Positions 16,116 through 24,100 of a stretch of DNA of 40,299 nt are shown in pieces. Below the pieces are notes generated by a model. That model saw only the letters and a program-made list of their open reading frames with translations. It was not told where the DNA came from and searched no databases. This stretch comes from CAZPMT01 sp964587655 (lineage in GTDB: Bacteria > Hydrogenedentota > Hydrogenedentia > Hydrogenedentales > SLHB01): NCBI GenBank assembly GCA_964587655.1, contig CAZPMT010000040.1, forward strand, positions 1-40,299. The letters are read 5' to 3'. Each line of letters opens with the position of its first letter. Positions within the stretch are counted from its first letter, which is position 1. The position numbers were made by a program, and so were the translations under genes.

Positions 16116-16865
16116 GTGACGGCGCCGTCGAGCAAGACGTGGGACTATGACTATAACGCGTTGGGTCAGGTGACGGCGGTGTCGATTCCGAACGGGATGA
16201 CGACTGCGTACACCTATGACAACCGGCACCGGATGACGAAGCTCGATCACAAGTATGGGGGCACGGTCCTGGACGGGTACACCTATGCGCTGGATGCCGG
16301 CGGAGGCATCACGCGGGTGACGGACCAGAACAGCGAGTATTGGGACTACACGTATGACGGGCGGCAGCGGCTCGTCACGGCCGTGCGGAATAACAGCGGG
16401 GCTACCATCGCGGCGGCGTATCGCTACACGTATGACGCGGGGGACAACCTCGTGACGAAGGTCGAGCCGTTCAAGGATGATTTCAACGATGGGGACTATA
16501 CGGGCTGGACGGTGTCGAGCGGTACGTGGGACGCATCGAACCACTACTTGACGTGCACCACAAGCGAAGGCGAGATCACCAAGGCCAATAGTGACGGGGA
16601 TTCCGGCCTGTGGTTCTCGTATTACGACGGGGACACGTCGAGCGCGGCGTATTATGCTTACGTCTACCTGCGGTCCAACGCGTCTTACGTGCGGTTGCAG
16701 ATCTTCCGGGACAAGATGGAACTGTTCGAGCACGTCGATGCAAGTTGCGGGGAAGAGGAAGCAAACACAACGCTGGACACGAACAGCAGCGCGGCCACCT
16801 CGCAAGGGGTGTGGTATGATGTGTATGTGCGATGCGACGGGGCGAATATCCAGAAGGGGCAGTGA
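16116..16865 (+). pseudogene. RHS/YD-repeat module 3, truncated at both ends
   Basis: It encodes 249 residues from GTG 16116, starting with the same MTAPSSKTWDYDYNALGQV as module 1. The YD repeats and the start of the lectin-like insert match module 1, but inside the insert the sequence departs (CTTSEGEITKANSDGDSG; DKMELFEHVDASCGEEEA), so this is a third, divergent version. The frame breaks off at YVRCDGANIQ, fused to the 98-bp repeat of the iolA start, and ends at a TGA (16863-16865) whose A is the first base of the iolA ATG. The core closure and toxin tip are missing, so it cannot deliver a toxin. It may still serve as homology for recombination, and its translation could be coupled to iolA through the TGATG overlap. 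Confidence 0.8.
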
Positions 16866-16950
16866 TGGACGCCGCGGATGTTCTGTTGAATTACATTGAC
16901 GGGAAATGGTCCCGCTCGAACGGGGGCGCAAGTATCGAGGCGCTGAACCC
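16853..16950. repeat. Right copy of 98-bp direct repeat flanking the RHS block
   Basis: It carries the GAAGGGG ribosome site and the first 28-29 codons of the intact iolA gene, and matches 10293-10390. The iolD stop TAG seen in the left copy reads GCAG here, so the upstream RHS frame continues to TGATG. Confidence 0.88.
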
Positions 16951-18343
16951 TGCGACGACGGAGAAGCTGTGTCTCGTGCCGCTGTCGCCGGGCGCGGAGA
17001 TCGATCGGGCTGCGGAAGCGGCGGATCGAGCCGCGCGTGAGTGGGCGCGCGTACCGGCCGCGGAACGAATAAAGTATCTCTTTCGGATGAAACGGGTGCT
17101 GGAAGAGAACCTGGACGAGCTTTGCCGGATCTGCACGAACGAGTGCGGGAAGACGTATGCAGAAAGTAAAGGCGAACTGCAGCGCGCAATCGAGAACGTC
17201 GAAGTCGCCTGCGGGATCCCTTTGCTCATGCAAGGATGCAACAACGAGGACATCGCCCTGGGCATCGACGAGCACATGTTCCGTCAGCCGCTGGGCGTGG
17301 CGGCCATCATTGCGCCGTTCAACTTCCCGGGAATGATCGCGTTCTGGTTCATGCCGTACGCGATCGCGACGGGCAACTGCGTCATTATCAAGCCGAGCGA
17401 GAAGACGCCTATGACGCTCACGCGCATCTTCGAGTTGTTCGAAAGCATCGGCCTCCCTCCGGGCGTGCTTCAGTTGGTGCACGGCGGCAAAGAGGCCGTC
17501 GACGCGATCCTCAATAATCCGAAGATCCGCGCGATCAGCTTCGTCGGATCGAGCGCCACGGCGCGGTACATTTACAGCCGCGCCGCCGTCAACGGCAAGC
17601 GCGCACAGTGCCAGGGCGGCGCAAAGAACCCGGTGGTGATCATGCCGGACGCGGACATGGAAATGGCCACGCGCATTGTGGCGGATGCCGCGTTCGGATG
17701 CGCCGGGCAGCGGTGCCTGGCGCTGTCGCAGGCGATTACCGTCGAATCGGCCCGGGGTCCGTTCACGGAGTGCATTGTGGGAGCGGCGGCGACAAGGAAA
17801 GTGGGATACGGACTCGACGCAGGCGTCGAGATGGGGCCGGTCATCCGGGGCGAGAGCAAGGCGCGCATCGAGGGTCTGATCGCACAGGCCGAGACGGAAG
17901 GCGCAAAGGTTCTGGCCGAAGGCCGGGGCAAGCGCGTGGCCGGCTTCGAGAAGGGTTACTTTGTGTTCCCGACGGTGCTCGATGGCCCGCCGCAAACCCG
18001 CAGCGTGGCGCACACGGAGATCTTTGGTCCCGTGCTGAGCCTCACGCACGTGAACACGCTCGAGGACGCCATCGAACAGGTCAATCAGCGCAGCTACGGG
18101 AACATGGCGTGCATTTTCACGAGCAGCGGCATCGCGGCGCGGAAGTTCAGACAGGAAGTATCGGCCGGAAACGTCGGGATCAACATCGGCGTCGCGGCGC
18201 CGATGGCGTTCTTTCCCTTCAGCGGATGGAATGAGAGCTTCTTCGGCGACCTCCACGGACAGGGACGGCACGCAGTCGAGTTCTTCACGCAAACCAAGGT
18301 GGTCGTCGAGCGCTGGCCGAGCGAATGGACGCGGAAGTTTTGA
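16865..18343 (+). CDS. iolA: CoA-acylating methylmalonate/malonate-semialdehyde dehydrogenase
   Basis: The protein has 492 residues. GAAGGGG at 16853-16859 precedes ATG 16865. It belongs to the ALDH superfamily. The cofactor region is APFNFPGMIAFWFMPYAIA and KPSEKTPMT. FVGSSATARYIYSRAA and GGAKNPVVIMPDAD follow, and the catalytic Cys284 is in FGCAGQRCLALS, the signature of MmsA/IolA enzymes, with C-terminal SGWNESFFGDLHGQGRHAV. MmsA/IolA converts malonic or methylmalonic semialdehyde with CoA and NAD+ to acetyl- or propionyl-CoA and CO2, the end of inositol or valine breakdown. Together with iolD this supports an inositol-type pathway. The nearly identical stub behind iolD shows that the gene once adjoined iolD. 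It now reads from a duplicated start behind the RHS block, and whether the operon promoter still reaches it is open. Confidence 0.92.
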   Translation: MDAADVLLNYIDGKWSRSNGGASIEALNPATTEKLCLVPLSPGAEIDRAAEAADRAAREWARVPAAERIKYLFRMKRVLEENLDELCRICTNECGKTYAESKGELQRAIENVEVACGIPLLMQGCNNEDIALGIDEHMFRQPLGVAAIIAPFNFPGMIAFWFMPYAIATGNCVIIKPSEKTPMTLTRIFELFESIGLPPGVLQLVHGGKEAVDAILNNPKIRAISFVGSSATARYIYSRAAVNGKRAQCQGGAKNPVVIMPDADMEMATRIVADAAFGCAGQRCLALSQAITVESARGPFTECIVGAAATRKVGYGLDAGVEMGPVIRGESKARIEGLIAQAETEGAKVLAEGRGKRVAGFEKGYFVFPTVLDGPPQTRSVAHTEIFGPVLSLTHVNTLEDAIEQVNQRSYGNMACIFTSSGIAARKFRQEVSAGNVGINIGVAAPMAFFPFSGWNESFFGDLHGQGRHAVEFFTQTKVVVERWPSEWTRKF

Positions 18344-18376
18344 CGATGGGATCTTTTTGACTAGGAGGGCGATACC

Positions 18377-19795
18377 GTGGCCGCTAAGAAAACAACGTTT
18401 GCTCTGTTCTTTGGAAACAGGGGGTTCTTTCCCGCTTCTCTGATGGATGCGGCCCGAAGCGAGCTGCCGTCGGTCTTGAAGGAATGGGGTCACGATTCCA
18501 TTATGCTGCCCGCGGGCGCGACGCGTCATGGAGCCGTCGAGACGCCGCGGGAAGGGGAAGTCTACGCCAACTTTCTGCGGGAGAACCGGGGCAAGTTCGG
18601 GGGCGTTATTCTGTCGCTGCCGAATTTCGGCGACGAAACCGGGGCTATCGCCGCGTTGAAGGACGCCGGGGTCCCAATCCTGATCCAGGCCTACCCGGAC
18701 GAACTCGATAAGATGTCTCCCGCGCTTCGGCGCGACTCATTTTGCGGGAAGTTCTCGATCATGGACGTCTTCTGCCAGTACGGCTTGCGGTTCACGGTGC
18801 AGAAGCCGCACACGGTGCATCCGAAAAGCGAAGGGTTTCGTGCGAACGTGGACTTTTTCGATCGCGTGTGCCGCGTGGTCAACGGGATGAGGGGGATGGT
18901 GGTCGGGGCGGTTGGCGCGCGGACGACGGCGTTTAAGACGGTCCGGACGGATGAGATTGCACTCCAGCGCCACAACATCACCGTCGAGACGTTCGACCTG
19001 TCGGCCGTATTCGCGCGCATGAAAGAGGTCCGCGCCACGGATGCCGCGTACAAGTCCACGGCCGCAGCCCTGCACCGCTGCGCATCGTGGGATCGCGCGC
19101 CTGAGGGCGCCTTCGACCAGATCATCAAGTTGGGCGTCGTCTTGGACGCCTTGATTGACGAGTACAGGCTTGACGCCATCGCCTTGCGCTGCTGGATCGA
19201 ACTGCAGGAGCAACTGGGCATTTCCCCATGCGTGCTGCTGGGCGAGTTGAATGACCGCGGCGTTGCAGCCGCGTGCGAGGTCGACATCAGCAATGCGGTG
19301 GCGATGCGCGCGCTGGCGCTCGCCTCGGACGGTCCCGCGAGTTGTCTGGACTGGAACAACAACTACGGTGAAGACGAGGACAAGTGCATTTTGTTCCATT
19401 GCGGGCCGGTGCCGCCGAGCATGATGGTAAGCGGCAAGGGCATCATAACTGATCACGCGATCCTGGCCACGGCCGTCGGAGAGGGATCGGCCTATGGGTG
19501 CAACGTTGGCCGCATAGCGCCCGGCGATTTCACGTTGGGCAGCATGGTGACCGATTCCGGCAAGTTGAAGTTCTATTTGGGCAAGGGACGATTCACGCAC
19601 GACCCTATCCCCGAGGACTTCTTCGGTTGCGCCGGCGTGGCCCATATCGACCGGCTTCAGGACCTGTTGCTCCACGTGGGTTACAACGGGTACCGGCATC
19701 ACGTCAGCGTGACCCCCGGCCAAGTCCTCGAACCCGTACGCGAGGCCTTCAATCGCTACTTGGGCTTCGAGGTGAGCGTTCCCCAGCAACCGTAA
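18377..19795 (+). CDS. L-fucose/L-arabinose isomerase-family protein
   Basis: The protein has 472 residues from GTG 18377, preceded by AGGAGGG (18363-18369). The N-terminal part (TTFALFFGNRGFFPASL, then GVILSLPNFGDETGAI) and the central and C-terminal parts (IALRCWIELQEQLGISPCVL, then CEVDISNAVAMRALALA; FHCGPVPPSMM; TPGQVLEPVREAFNRYLGF) follow the fucose-isomerase/arabinose-isomerase architecture, in which an acidic and a His residue hold a divalent metal. The segment around CEVDISNA is where the metal-binding Glu/Asp of the family lies. Family members interconvert aldoses and ketoses, or act on other sugar derivatives. The substrate is unknown here. The gene lies 33 bp after iolA in the same direction, so a step on inositol- or sugar-derived polyols is likely. 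It is cytoplasmic, with no signal peptide. Confidence 0.82.
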   Translation: MAAKKTTFALFFGNRGFFPASLMDAARSELPSVLKEWGHDSIMLPAGATRHGAVETPREGEVYANFLRENRGKFGGVILSLPNFGDETGAIAALKDAGVPILIQAYPDELDKMSPALRRDSFCGKFSIMDVFCQYGLRFTVQKPHTVHPKSEGFRANVDFFDRVCRVVNGMRGMVVGAVGARTTAFKTVRTDEIALQRHNITVETFDLSAVFARMKEVRATDAAYKSTAAALHRCASWDRAPEGAFDQIIKLGVVLDALIDEYRLDAIALRCWIELQEQLGISPCVLLGELNDRGVAAACEVDISNAVAMRALALASDGPASCLDWNNNYGEDEDKCILFHCGPVPPSMMVSGKGIITDHAILATAVGEGSAYGCNVGRIAPGDFTLGSMVTDSGKLKFYLGKGRFTHDPIPEDFFGCAGVAHIDRLQDLLLHVGYNGYRHHVSVTPGQVLEPVREAFNRYLGFEVSVPQQP

Positions 19796-19863
19796 CCGAG
19801 CCCGTCCCAGTCCCCAAGAACGAGAAAGCCCCAGCGCATAGCCGGATATGCGGAATTTTCTGC

Positions 19864-19893
19864 TTGACAGGAAGGGGCTGTCTGGGGTAAACT
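19864..19893 (+). promoter_or_regulatory. Candidate promoter upstream of a small ORF
   Basis: A perfect TTGACA (19864-19869) is followed after 18 bp by TAAACT (19888-19893, 4/6 match). It points at the small frame starting at 19962. Confidence 0.4.
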
Positions 19894-19961
19894 CTTTACA
19901 AAGAAAGGCTAGATGACGTATTGGGAAGGTTTTCAGAAATTGGTGGGAGGAATTGCGGAGC

Positions 19962-20144
19962 ATGAAGCATATTGATTGCGTTTCGAGAGTGATTCCGGCA
20001 AGAGCAGCTCAAGCGCAGGATATCATCTGCGACGTTGTGCATCAGCTGGCCTTGATGACCGAGGCGAAGGGGGGAAGCCTCCCCTTGGTAACTTATCTTG
20101 ACGCGAAGTGCCAGGTGGTTCCTGACACGACCCCTACGCAATAG
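19962..20144 (+). CDS. Small hypothetical protein (60 residues)
   Basis: ATG 19962 follows GGGAGG (19945-19950) at 11 bases, a slightly long spacing; a TTG at 19953 is too close to the same site. The product begins MKHIDCVSRVIPARAAQAQD and contains two internal cysteines and a mixed, non-membrane composition. No family is recognised. Support comes from a TTGACA promoter-like box about 95 bp upstream, the ribosome site, and the absence of any competing gene. Against it are the short length and unremarkable composition. The bases around it (19796-19961 and 20145-20223) hold no other feature that I can see. Confidence 0.35.
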   Translation: MKHIDCVSRVIPARAAQAQDIICDVVHQLALMTEAKGGSLPLVTYLDAKCQVVPDTTPTQ

Positions 20145-20223
20145 CGTGATGAATGGTCACACGAGGCTTGCGTCTTGGTACAGCAGCTTCGATGGTCGTT
20201 CTGGGGTGGGCCGAGGAAAACTA

Positions 20224-20252
20224 TTGACAAATTTGCGAAGATAGGTGATAAT
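20224..20252 (+). promoter_or_regulatory. Strong sigma70-type promoter for the LRR lipoprotein gene
   Basis: TTGACA (20224-20229), a 17-bp spacer, and GATAAT (20247-20252, 5/6 to TATAAT) in an AT-rich patch of otherwise GC-rich DNA. The leader would be about 125 nt and includes a TCCTC-TT-GAGGA dyad (20266-20277) and palindrome copy 2. Confidence 0.75.
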
Positions 20253-20316
20253 ACTACCGTAAGGGTCCTCTTGAGGAAAGAGGGGGCTTGGTCCGCTGGA
20301 CGGATCCGGCTTGCTT

Positions 20317-20345
20317 CACAGTTTGTCGAACGGAGACAAACTGTG
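20317..20345. repeat. 29-bp palindrome, copy 2
   Basis: Perfect arms at 20317-20327 and 20335-20345, loop GAACGGA. It lies in the leader of the LRR lipoprotein gene, 38 bp before its start, downstream of the strong promoter. Confidence 0.85.
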
Positions 20346-20383
20346 ATCTGATTGGTCGTTTTTCAGGAACAAGGGTTTTAGCC

Positions 20384-20959
20384 ATGAAACTGAATCGTGC
20401 GCAGTGCCTTGTACTGTTGGTGTGTGTGTTGGTCAGCGTGGTCAGTTGCTCACGCCTTGTGTTTATCCGGGATGATGCTCTGGAGAAGGCGATTCGGGCG
20501 GAGATCGGCAAGCCCCTTGGATTCCTCACGGAAGCGGACTTGGCGGATGTGCTTGAACTGGACGCGCGGAGTCTTGGTATCCGGGACATTTCCGGGATCG
20601 AGTTCTGCAAGAACTTGGCGTGGCTGGACTTGGACACGAACCAGATCTCGAATCTAAGGCCGCTTGAGCAATTGGGGCGTCCGGAGAGTCCGTTCGACAG
20701 TCCCCTGGTGTACCTGAACCTCGACGGCAATGTGGTTACGGATATCACCCCGCTTGCCGGCCTGCTCAACCTGAAGCAGTTGTCGTTGTTCAACAATCAG
20801 GTCGCCGACATCGGAGCCTTGGTGACGAACGTCGAGGCGGGAGGCGCCCTGGAATCCGTCATTCTCGATGCGAGGACCCTCAGTGATAAGGCCATTAACG
20901 TCGACATCCCGATTCTTGTTTCGTACGGTGTTGACGTGACAGGGGCCGTACCTCAATAA
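20384..20959 (+). CDS. Leucine-rich-repeat lipoprotein
   Basis: The protein has 191 residues. AAGGG (20371-20375) lies 8 bases before ATG 20384. It begins MKLNRAQCLVLLVCVLVSVV and has lipobox VVSC (Cys22), so it should be lipid-anchored. It then carries an acidic helical segment (ALEKAIRAEIGKPLGFLTEA, of the type that caps LRR domains) and 22-residue-type repeats (LDLDTNQISNLRPLEQL; YLNLDGNVVTDITPLAGL; LNLKQLSLFNNQVADIGAL), similar to SDS22/internalin-type LRRs. Such domains bind proteins at the cell surface. A strong promoter precedes it and palindrome copies flank it on both sides. No ligand can be inferred. The two large surface lipoproteins that follow suggest a shared envelope setting. 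Confidence 0.85.
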   Translation: MKLNRAQCLVLLVCVLVSVVSCSRLVFIRDDALEKAIRAEIGKPLGFLTEADLADVLELDARSLGIRDISGIEFCKNLAWLDLDTNQISNLRPLEQLGRPESPFDSPLVYLNLDGNVVTDITPLAGLLNLKQLSLFNNQVADIGALVTNVEAGGALESVILDARTLSDKAINVDIPILVSYGVDVTGAVPQ

Positions 20960-20971
20960 AGCACCGGTGGC

Positions 20972-21000
20972 CACAGTTTGTCGAACGGAGACAAACTGTG
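20972..21000. repeat. 29-bp palindrome, copy 3
   Basis: Perfect arms at 20972-20982 and 20990-21000, with the same loop GAACGGA as copy 2. It begins 12 bp after the stop of the LRR gene and could act as an RNA 3' hairpin, though no T-run follows. Confidence 0.85.
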
Positions 21001-21076
21001 AGACGGCACAGAGCAGGCGGTGTTCACCGCATGTGTTCGGGAACGCCACCATGACCGGATAGCCCGAAGAGATCGC

Positions 21077-21133
21077 TACCCGGCGGTATCGACCGTGATA
21101 CTGCCGCGCCAGGGTGATGATCTCTGTCAGGCG
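21077..21133 (-). pseudogene. Possible short remnant of an IS3-type transposase
   Basis: Read on the minus strand it gives RLTEIITLARQYHGRYRRV, which resembles the L-T-x-x-I-I-x-L-A-x-Q-Y-G-R-Y-G-Y-R-R segment of IS3-family OrfB. Similarity stops on both sides within about 60 bp, so it is at most a decayed scrap. Chance resemblance cannot be excluded. Confidence 0.25.
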
Positions 21134-21144
21134 AGGAACAGTGC

Positions 21145-24100
21145 ATGGTTTATCAAACACGCTGGTGTCGCTCTGGTTTATTTGGCAGATCCACAACACA
21201 GTTTGTCAAACGGGGACAGACTTTGGCCTGCGCGGCCATTTGTCTTCTTCTAGTTGGGTGTCCATTCCTTCAGCCTGTTCTTACCGTGAGTCCGAGCGCT
21301 CTGAATTTCGGCGCCATCGGCACGCGTCAAAGTTTTGCCATATTCAATGCCGGAAACGGCACGTTGGAATGGAGCATCTCCGAAGTCGTTTGGGACGGCG
21401 CGACCCAAACTTGGGTCGAGCAAGACGTCCCGTGGCTCTCCATTGATCCTGAGAAACTCAACGGAGCAATATCGGGTGAAACGGACCGCGTTTTCCTGAA
21501 CGCGGATCGGGACGGGCTTCCCGCAGGCACGTATTCGGGTGCGGGGATCCAGGTCAACTCAAACGGCGGAACAATGGCGCTTCCCGTCTTGATGACGGTT
21601 CCAGGGACCGGAGGCGAGCCGGGGACGGGCAAACTGGTCGTCTCTCCCACTGAGGTGACGATCAACGGCCTTGACGATACGGCAACGTTCACCGTCAAGA
21701 ACGAAGGCGATGCTCTGGTCCGGTGGTATGCGGACATAAGGATCGCGGCAGCCGATGTTCCGGTTGACACCCCAATTCAGATCGCCGTCCAGCCGGGCAC
21801 TGCCGTGACGGCCCCCAATGAGACTGTGACCGTCACCGTGAACGTGCCCGATCCGGCCACTTTCGACACGACGTATCTTAACTATGTCGTGGCCATCCGC
21901 AACCAGACGGACTACAGCTTGGTCGCCGAGGTCAATGTTACTGTTGACCAGATTGGGCCGGCGATTATCGCGGTCGATCCCGTGGTGCTTGATTTTGGCA
22001 AAGACGGATACCAGTTGTCGTTCCTTGTGGCGAATCTGGGCAATCAGTTCTCGATGCTGGATTTCGCGGTGTTCCGCCGGGTCCAGGTCGATAGCACGAC
22101 ATACGCATATGAACCTTACAACGTCGATGCAGACCCGCTGATTGCCGCAATTGACGCGCCGCAGGGCATGCTGGACGTGCAGAGCGATATCCTCACTGAT
22201 ACCACGATGCCTTGGCAGTTTGCCCGAGAAGTGAGCGTCACGATCTCGCGCGACGGTATAGAGCATGATCTCGAGTACCGCGATCTTTGGATCGGCGCCA
22301 TGGAGGGTCTGGACGATTCAGGCCAACCTATTATCGACACGGGCGTGACTCCGCAGAAGGTCCAGGTCCGGGTGGCCGCGTCGGCCTCAGTAGAGGGTGC
22401 GATTAACAGGTCGCGCCCACCGTCGCTCATGCGTTTTGTCTTCACGCTCCGAGACAAGCGCGGAATCGCCATCGATGCGTCGGATGGCCGCATTCGGAAC
22501 CAGATGGAGTTCTATGTTGAGGAGGACGGTTTCCCGCTCGATCCGGACGAAAGCAGCCGGTTCGTGACGGGGCCGGACCGCCTGAAGTACAACCTTGTGC
22601 TGCTGCTCGATTTCACCGGCAGTATGTACAACGCCGGGGTGGGCGACCCGCTCAATCCTCTCGAACCGGGCGCGGCGATCCGCCAGATGGTCGAGGCGGC
22701 GCAGCAGTTCATCCTCGACCTGCCGGGCACGTACCGAGTATCGATCATGGAATACCACGATCGCCAGCAGCCGGGCCACGTCATCCATGGGTTTGACACC
22801 AACAAGGCGGCCTTGCTCGACTCCCTAAACACCTTCTCGCTGCCCCAGGCGGAACACGGCGCATCGGAGATCCTCGACGTACTTTACGATGCATGCGCGG
22901 CGCTGGTACAGGAAGATCCCGGACAACTTCTGCCCTTTGACGAAGCGGACGTAAGATCGGTCGTGTTCATCAGCGACGGATGGGACACCTCCTCGACGAG
23001 ACGGATCGACGAACTCATGAAATTCGCGCAGGATTCGCGCGTGCGTTTCTACCCGGTGGGTTTCAGCGGACGCCGCTCGAACCCTGTCAATCAAAGCGTC
23101 CTGATCAAGTTGGCCGCCGATACGGGCGGGCATTCCTACTATGCGGGCGAAGTCAATGACCTGACGCGTCTGCTTGACACGGAAAGCTCTCTCTCGTTTA
23201 GCAGCACGACGGTGGATCTCGCGCAGGGCAAGGCGACATTGCAGATCCGCAACACGGGGAGCACGACCCTTACATGGCAGGCCATCGAAAGCATTGACTG
23301 GCTGACGGTATTTCCGCCGGCGGGCTCGATTCCGCCGATGCATCGCAGGCTCGATGGCTCCATCGACGAGACCGGCGTGCGTGGGGCGACGGTGACGACC
23401 GCGACGGGATTCCCCCCCGGAACGTATCAAGGCGCGATCACCATCCAGTCCGACTCGGGCGAAGCCGCGGTAGAAGCGTCGATGATCGTTGACGGGGCTG
23501 GCGCTTTGTCGAAGTTGTCGTTGATTCCGCAGACGTCCGACGCGGGCCGCGTGTGGCGCGAACTTCGTGGACAGGTCGTTCTGACCTATACGTCCCTGTT
23601 CCAGGAAGGCAGCCACAAGTACTCGATCCAGTCGGCGTTCCCGGACAGCCGGGGCGAGCCAACGGCAGCGTTCTTCGAGAAGGACGCCGTCTACTATCCC
23701 GGCGATCCTCGAGCGGGACAGATCAGCCTGGCCACCACGGGCATTCAGAACGGCATGGCGGAGATTGTCCTGCGGGCGGATTACGTGCCGCGCAACATCA
23801 CGCAGTTCCGCTTCCGCTTCATCCTCGACGTACCTGAATCACTAACGCCGTACCTTACGCGCGCGGAGCGCGACGATTTGCTCGCGACGCTCAAGGCGGC
23901 GTTGAACAGCGGCGCCGTCAAGCTCATCCCGGGCGGGCTCCTGGACGGCTGGCGCATGATTGCGAACGAGGGGAACGGCATCTTCATGGTCGTGACGGAA
24001 CCTGACGGCTATCTGACCTACGCCTCGTTCGGTGACATGTTGAAACTGACGTTTGAGGGTCTTGGACCCAATGACGCGTTCACGGTGGGATTGCGAATTG

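Larger units (their letters stand above)
10391..16852 (+). mobile_element. Array of three RHS toxin/immunity cassettes inserted in the iol operon
   Basis: The block contains RHS module 1 (10457-12454) with a membrane-protein gene, RHS module 2 (13472-15277) with a lipoprotein gene, and a truncated RHS module 3 (16116-16865). The shared leader AAGTAGGGACAGTAACC precedes each module (10398, 13424, 16056). Modules 1 and 2 are nearly identical over the core and diverge immediately after the codons for NVYGY, the usual core/tip junction of RHS proteins. The C-terminal tips and the genes after them look more AT-rich than the flanking operon. The block is flanked by a 98-bp direct repeat of the iolA start. 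No transposase or integrase gene lies inside, so movement would depend on homologous recombination or on a factor elsewhere. Confidence 0.75.

Noticed and set aside
10391..16852. Insertion sequence or integron as the explanation for the RHS block
   Set aside because: No transposase or integrase gene, no terminal inverted repeats at the ends and no attC-like sites beyond the short leader hairpin were found.
16685..18529. Long minus-strand open frame across iolA
   Set aside because: It is a high-GC shadow of iolA; the plus-strand protein has full ALDH motifs, and the minus-strand product is Arg/His-rich with no recognisable domain.
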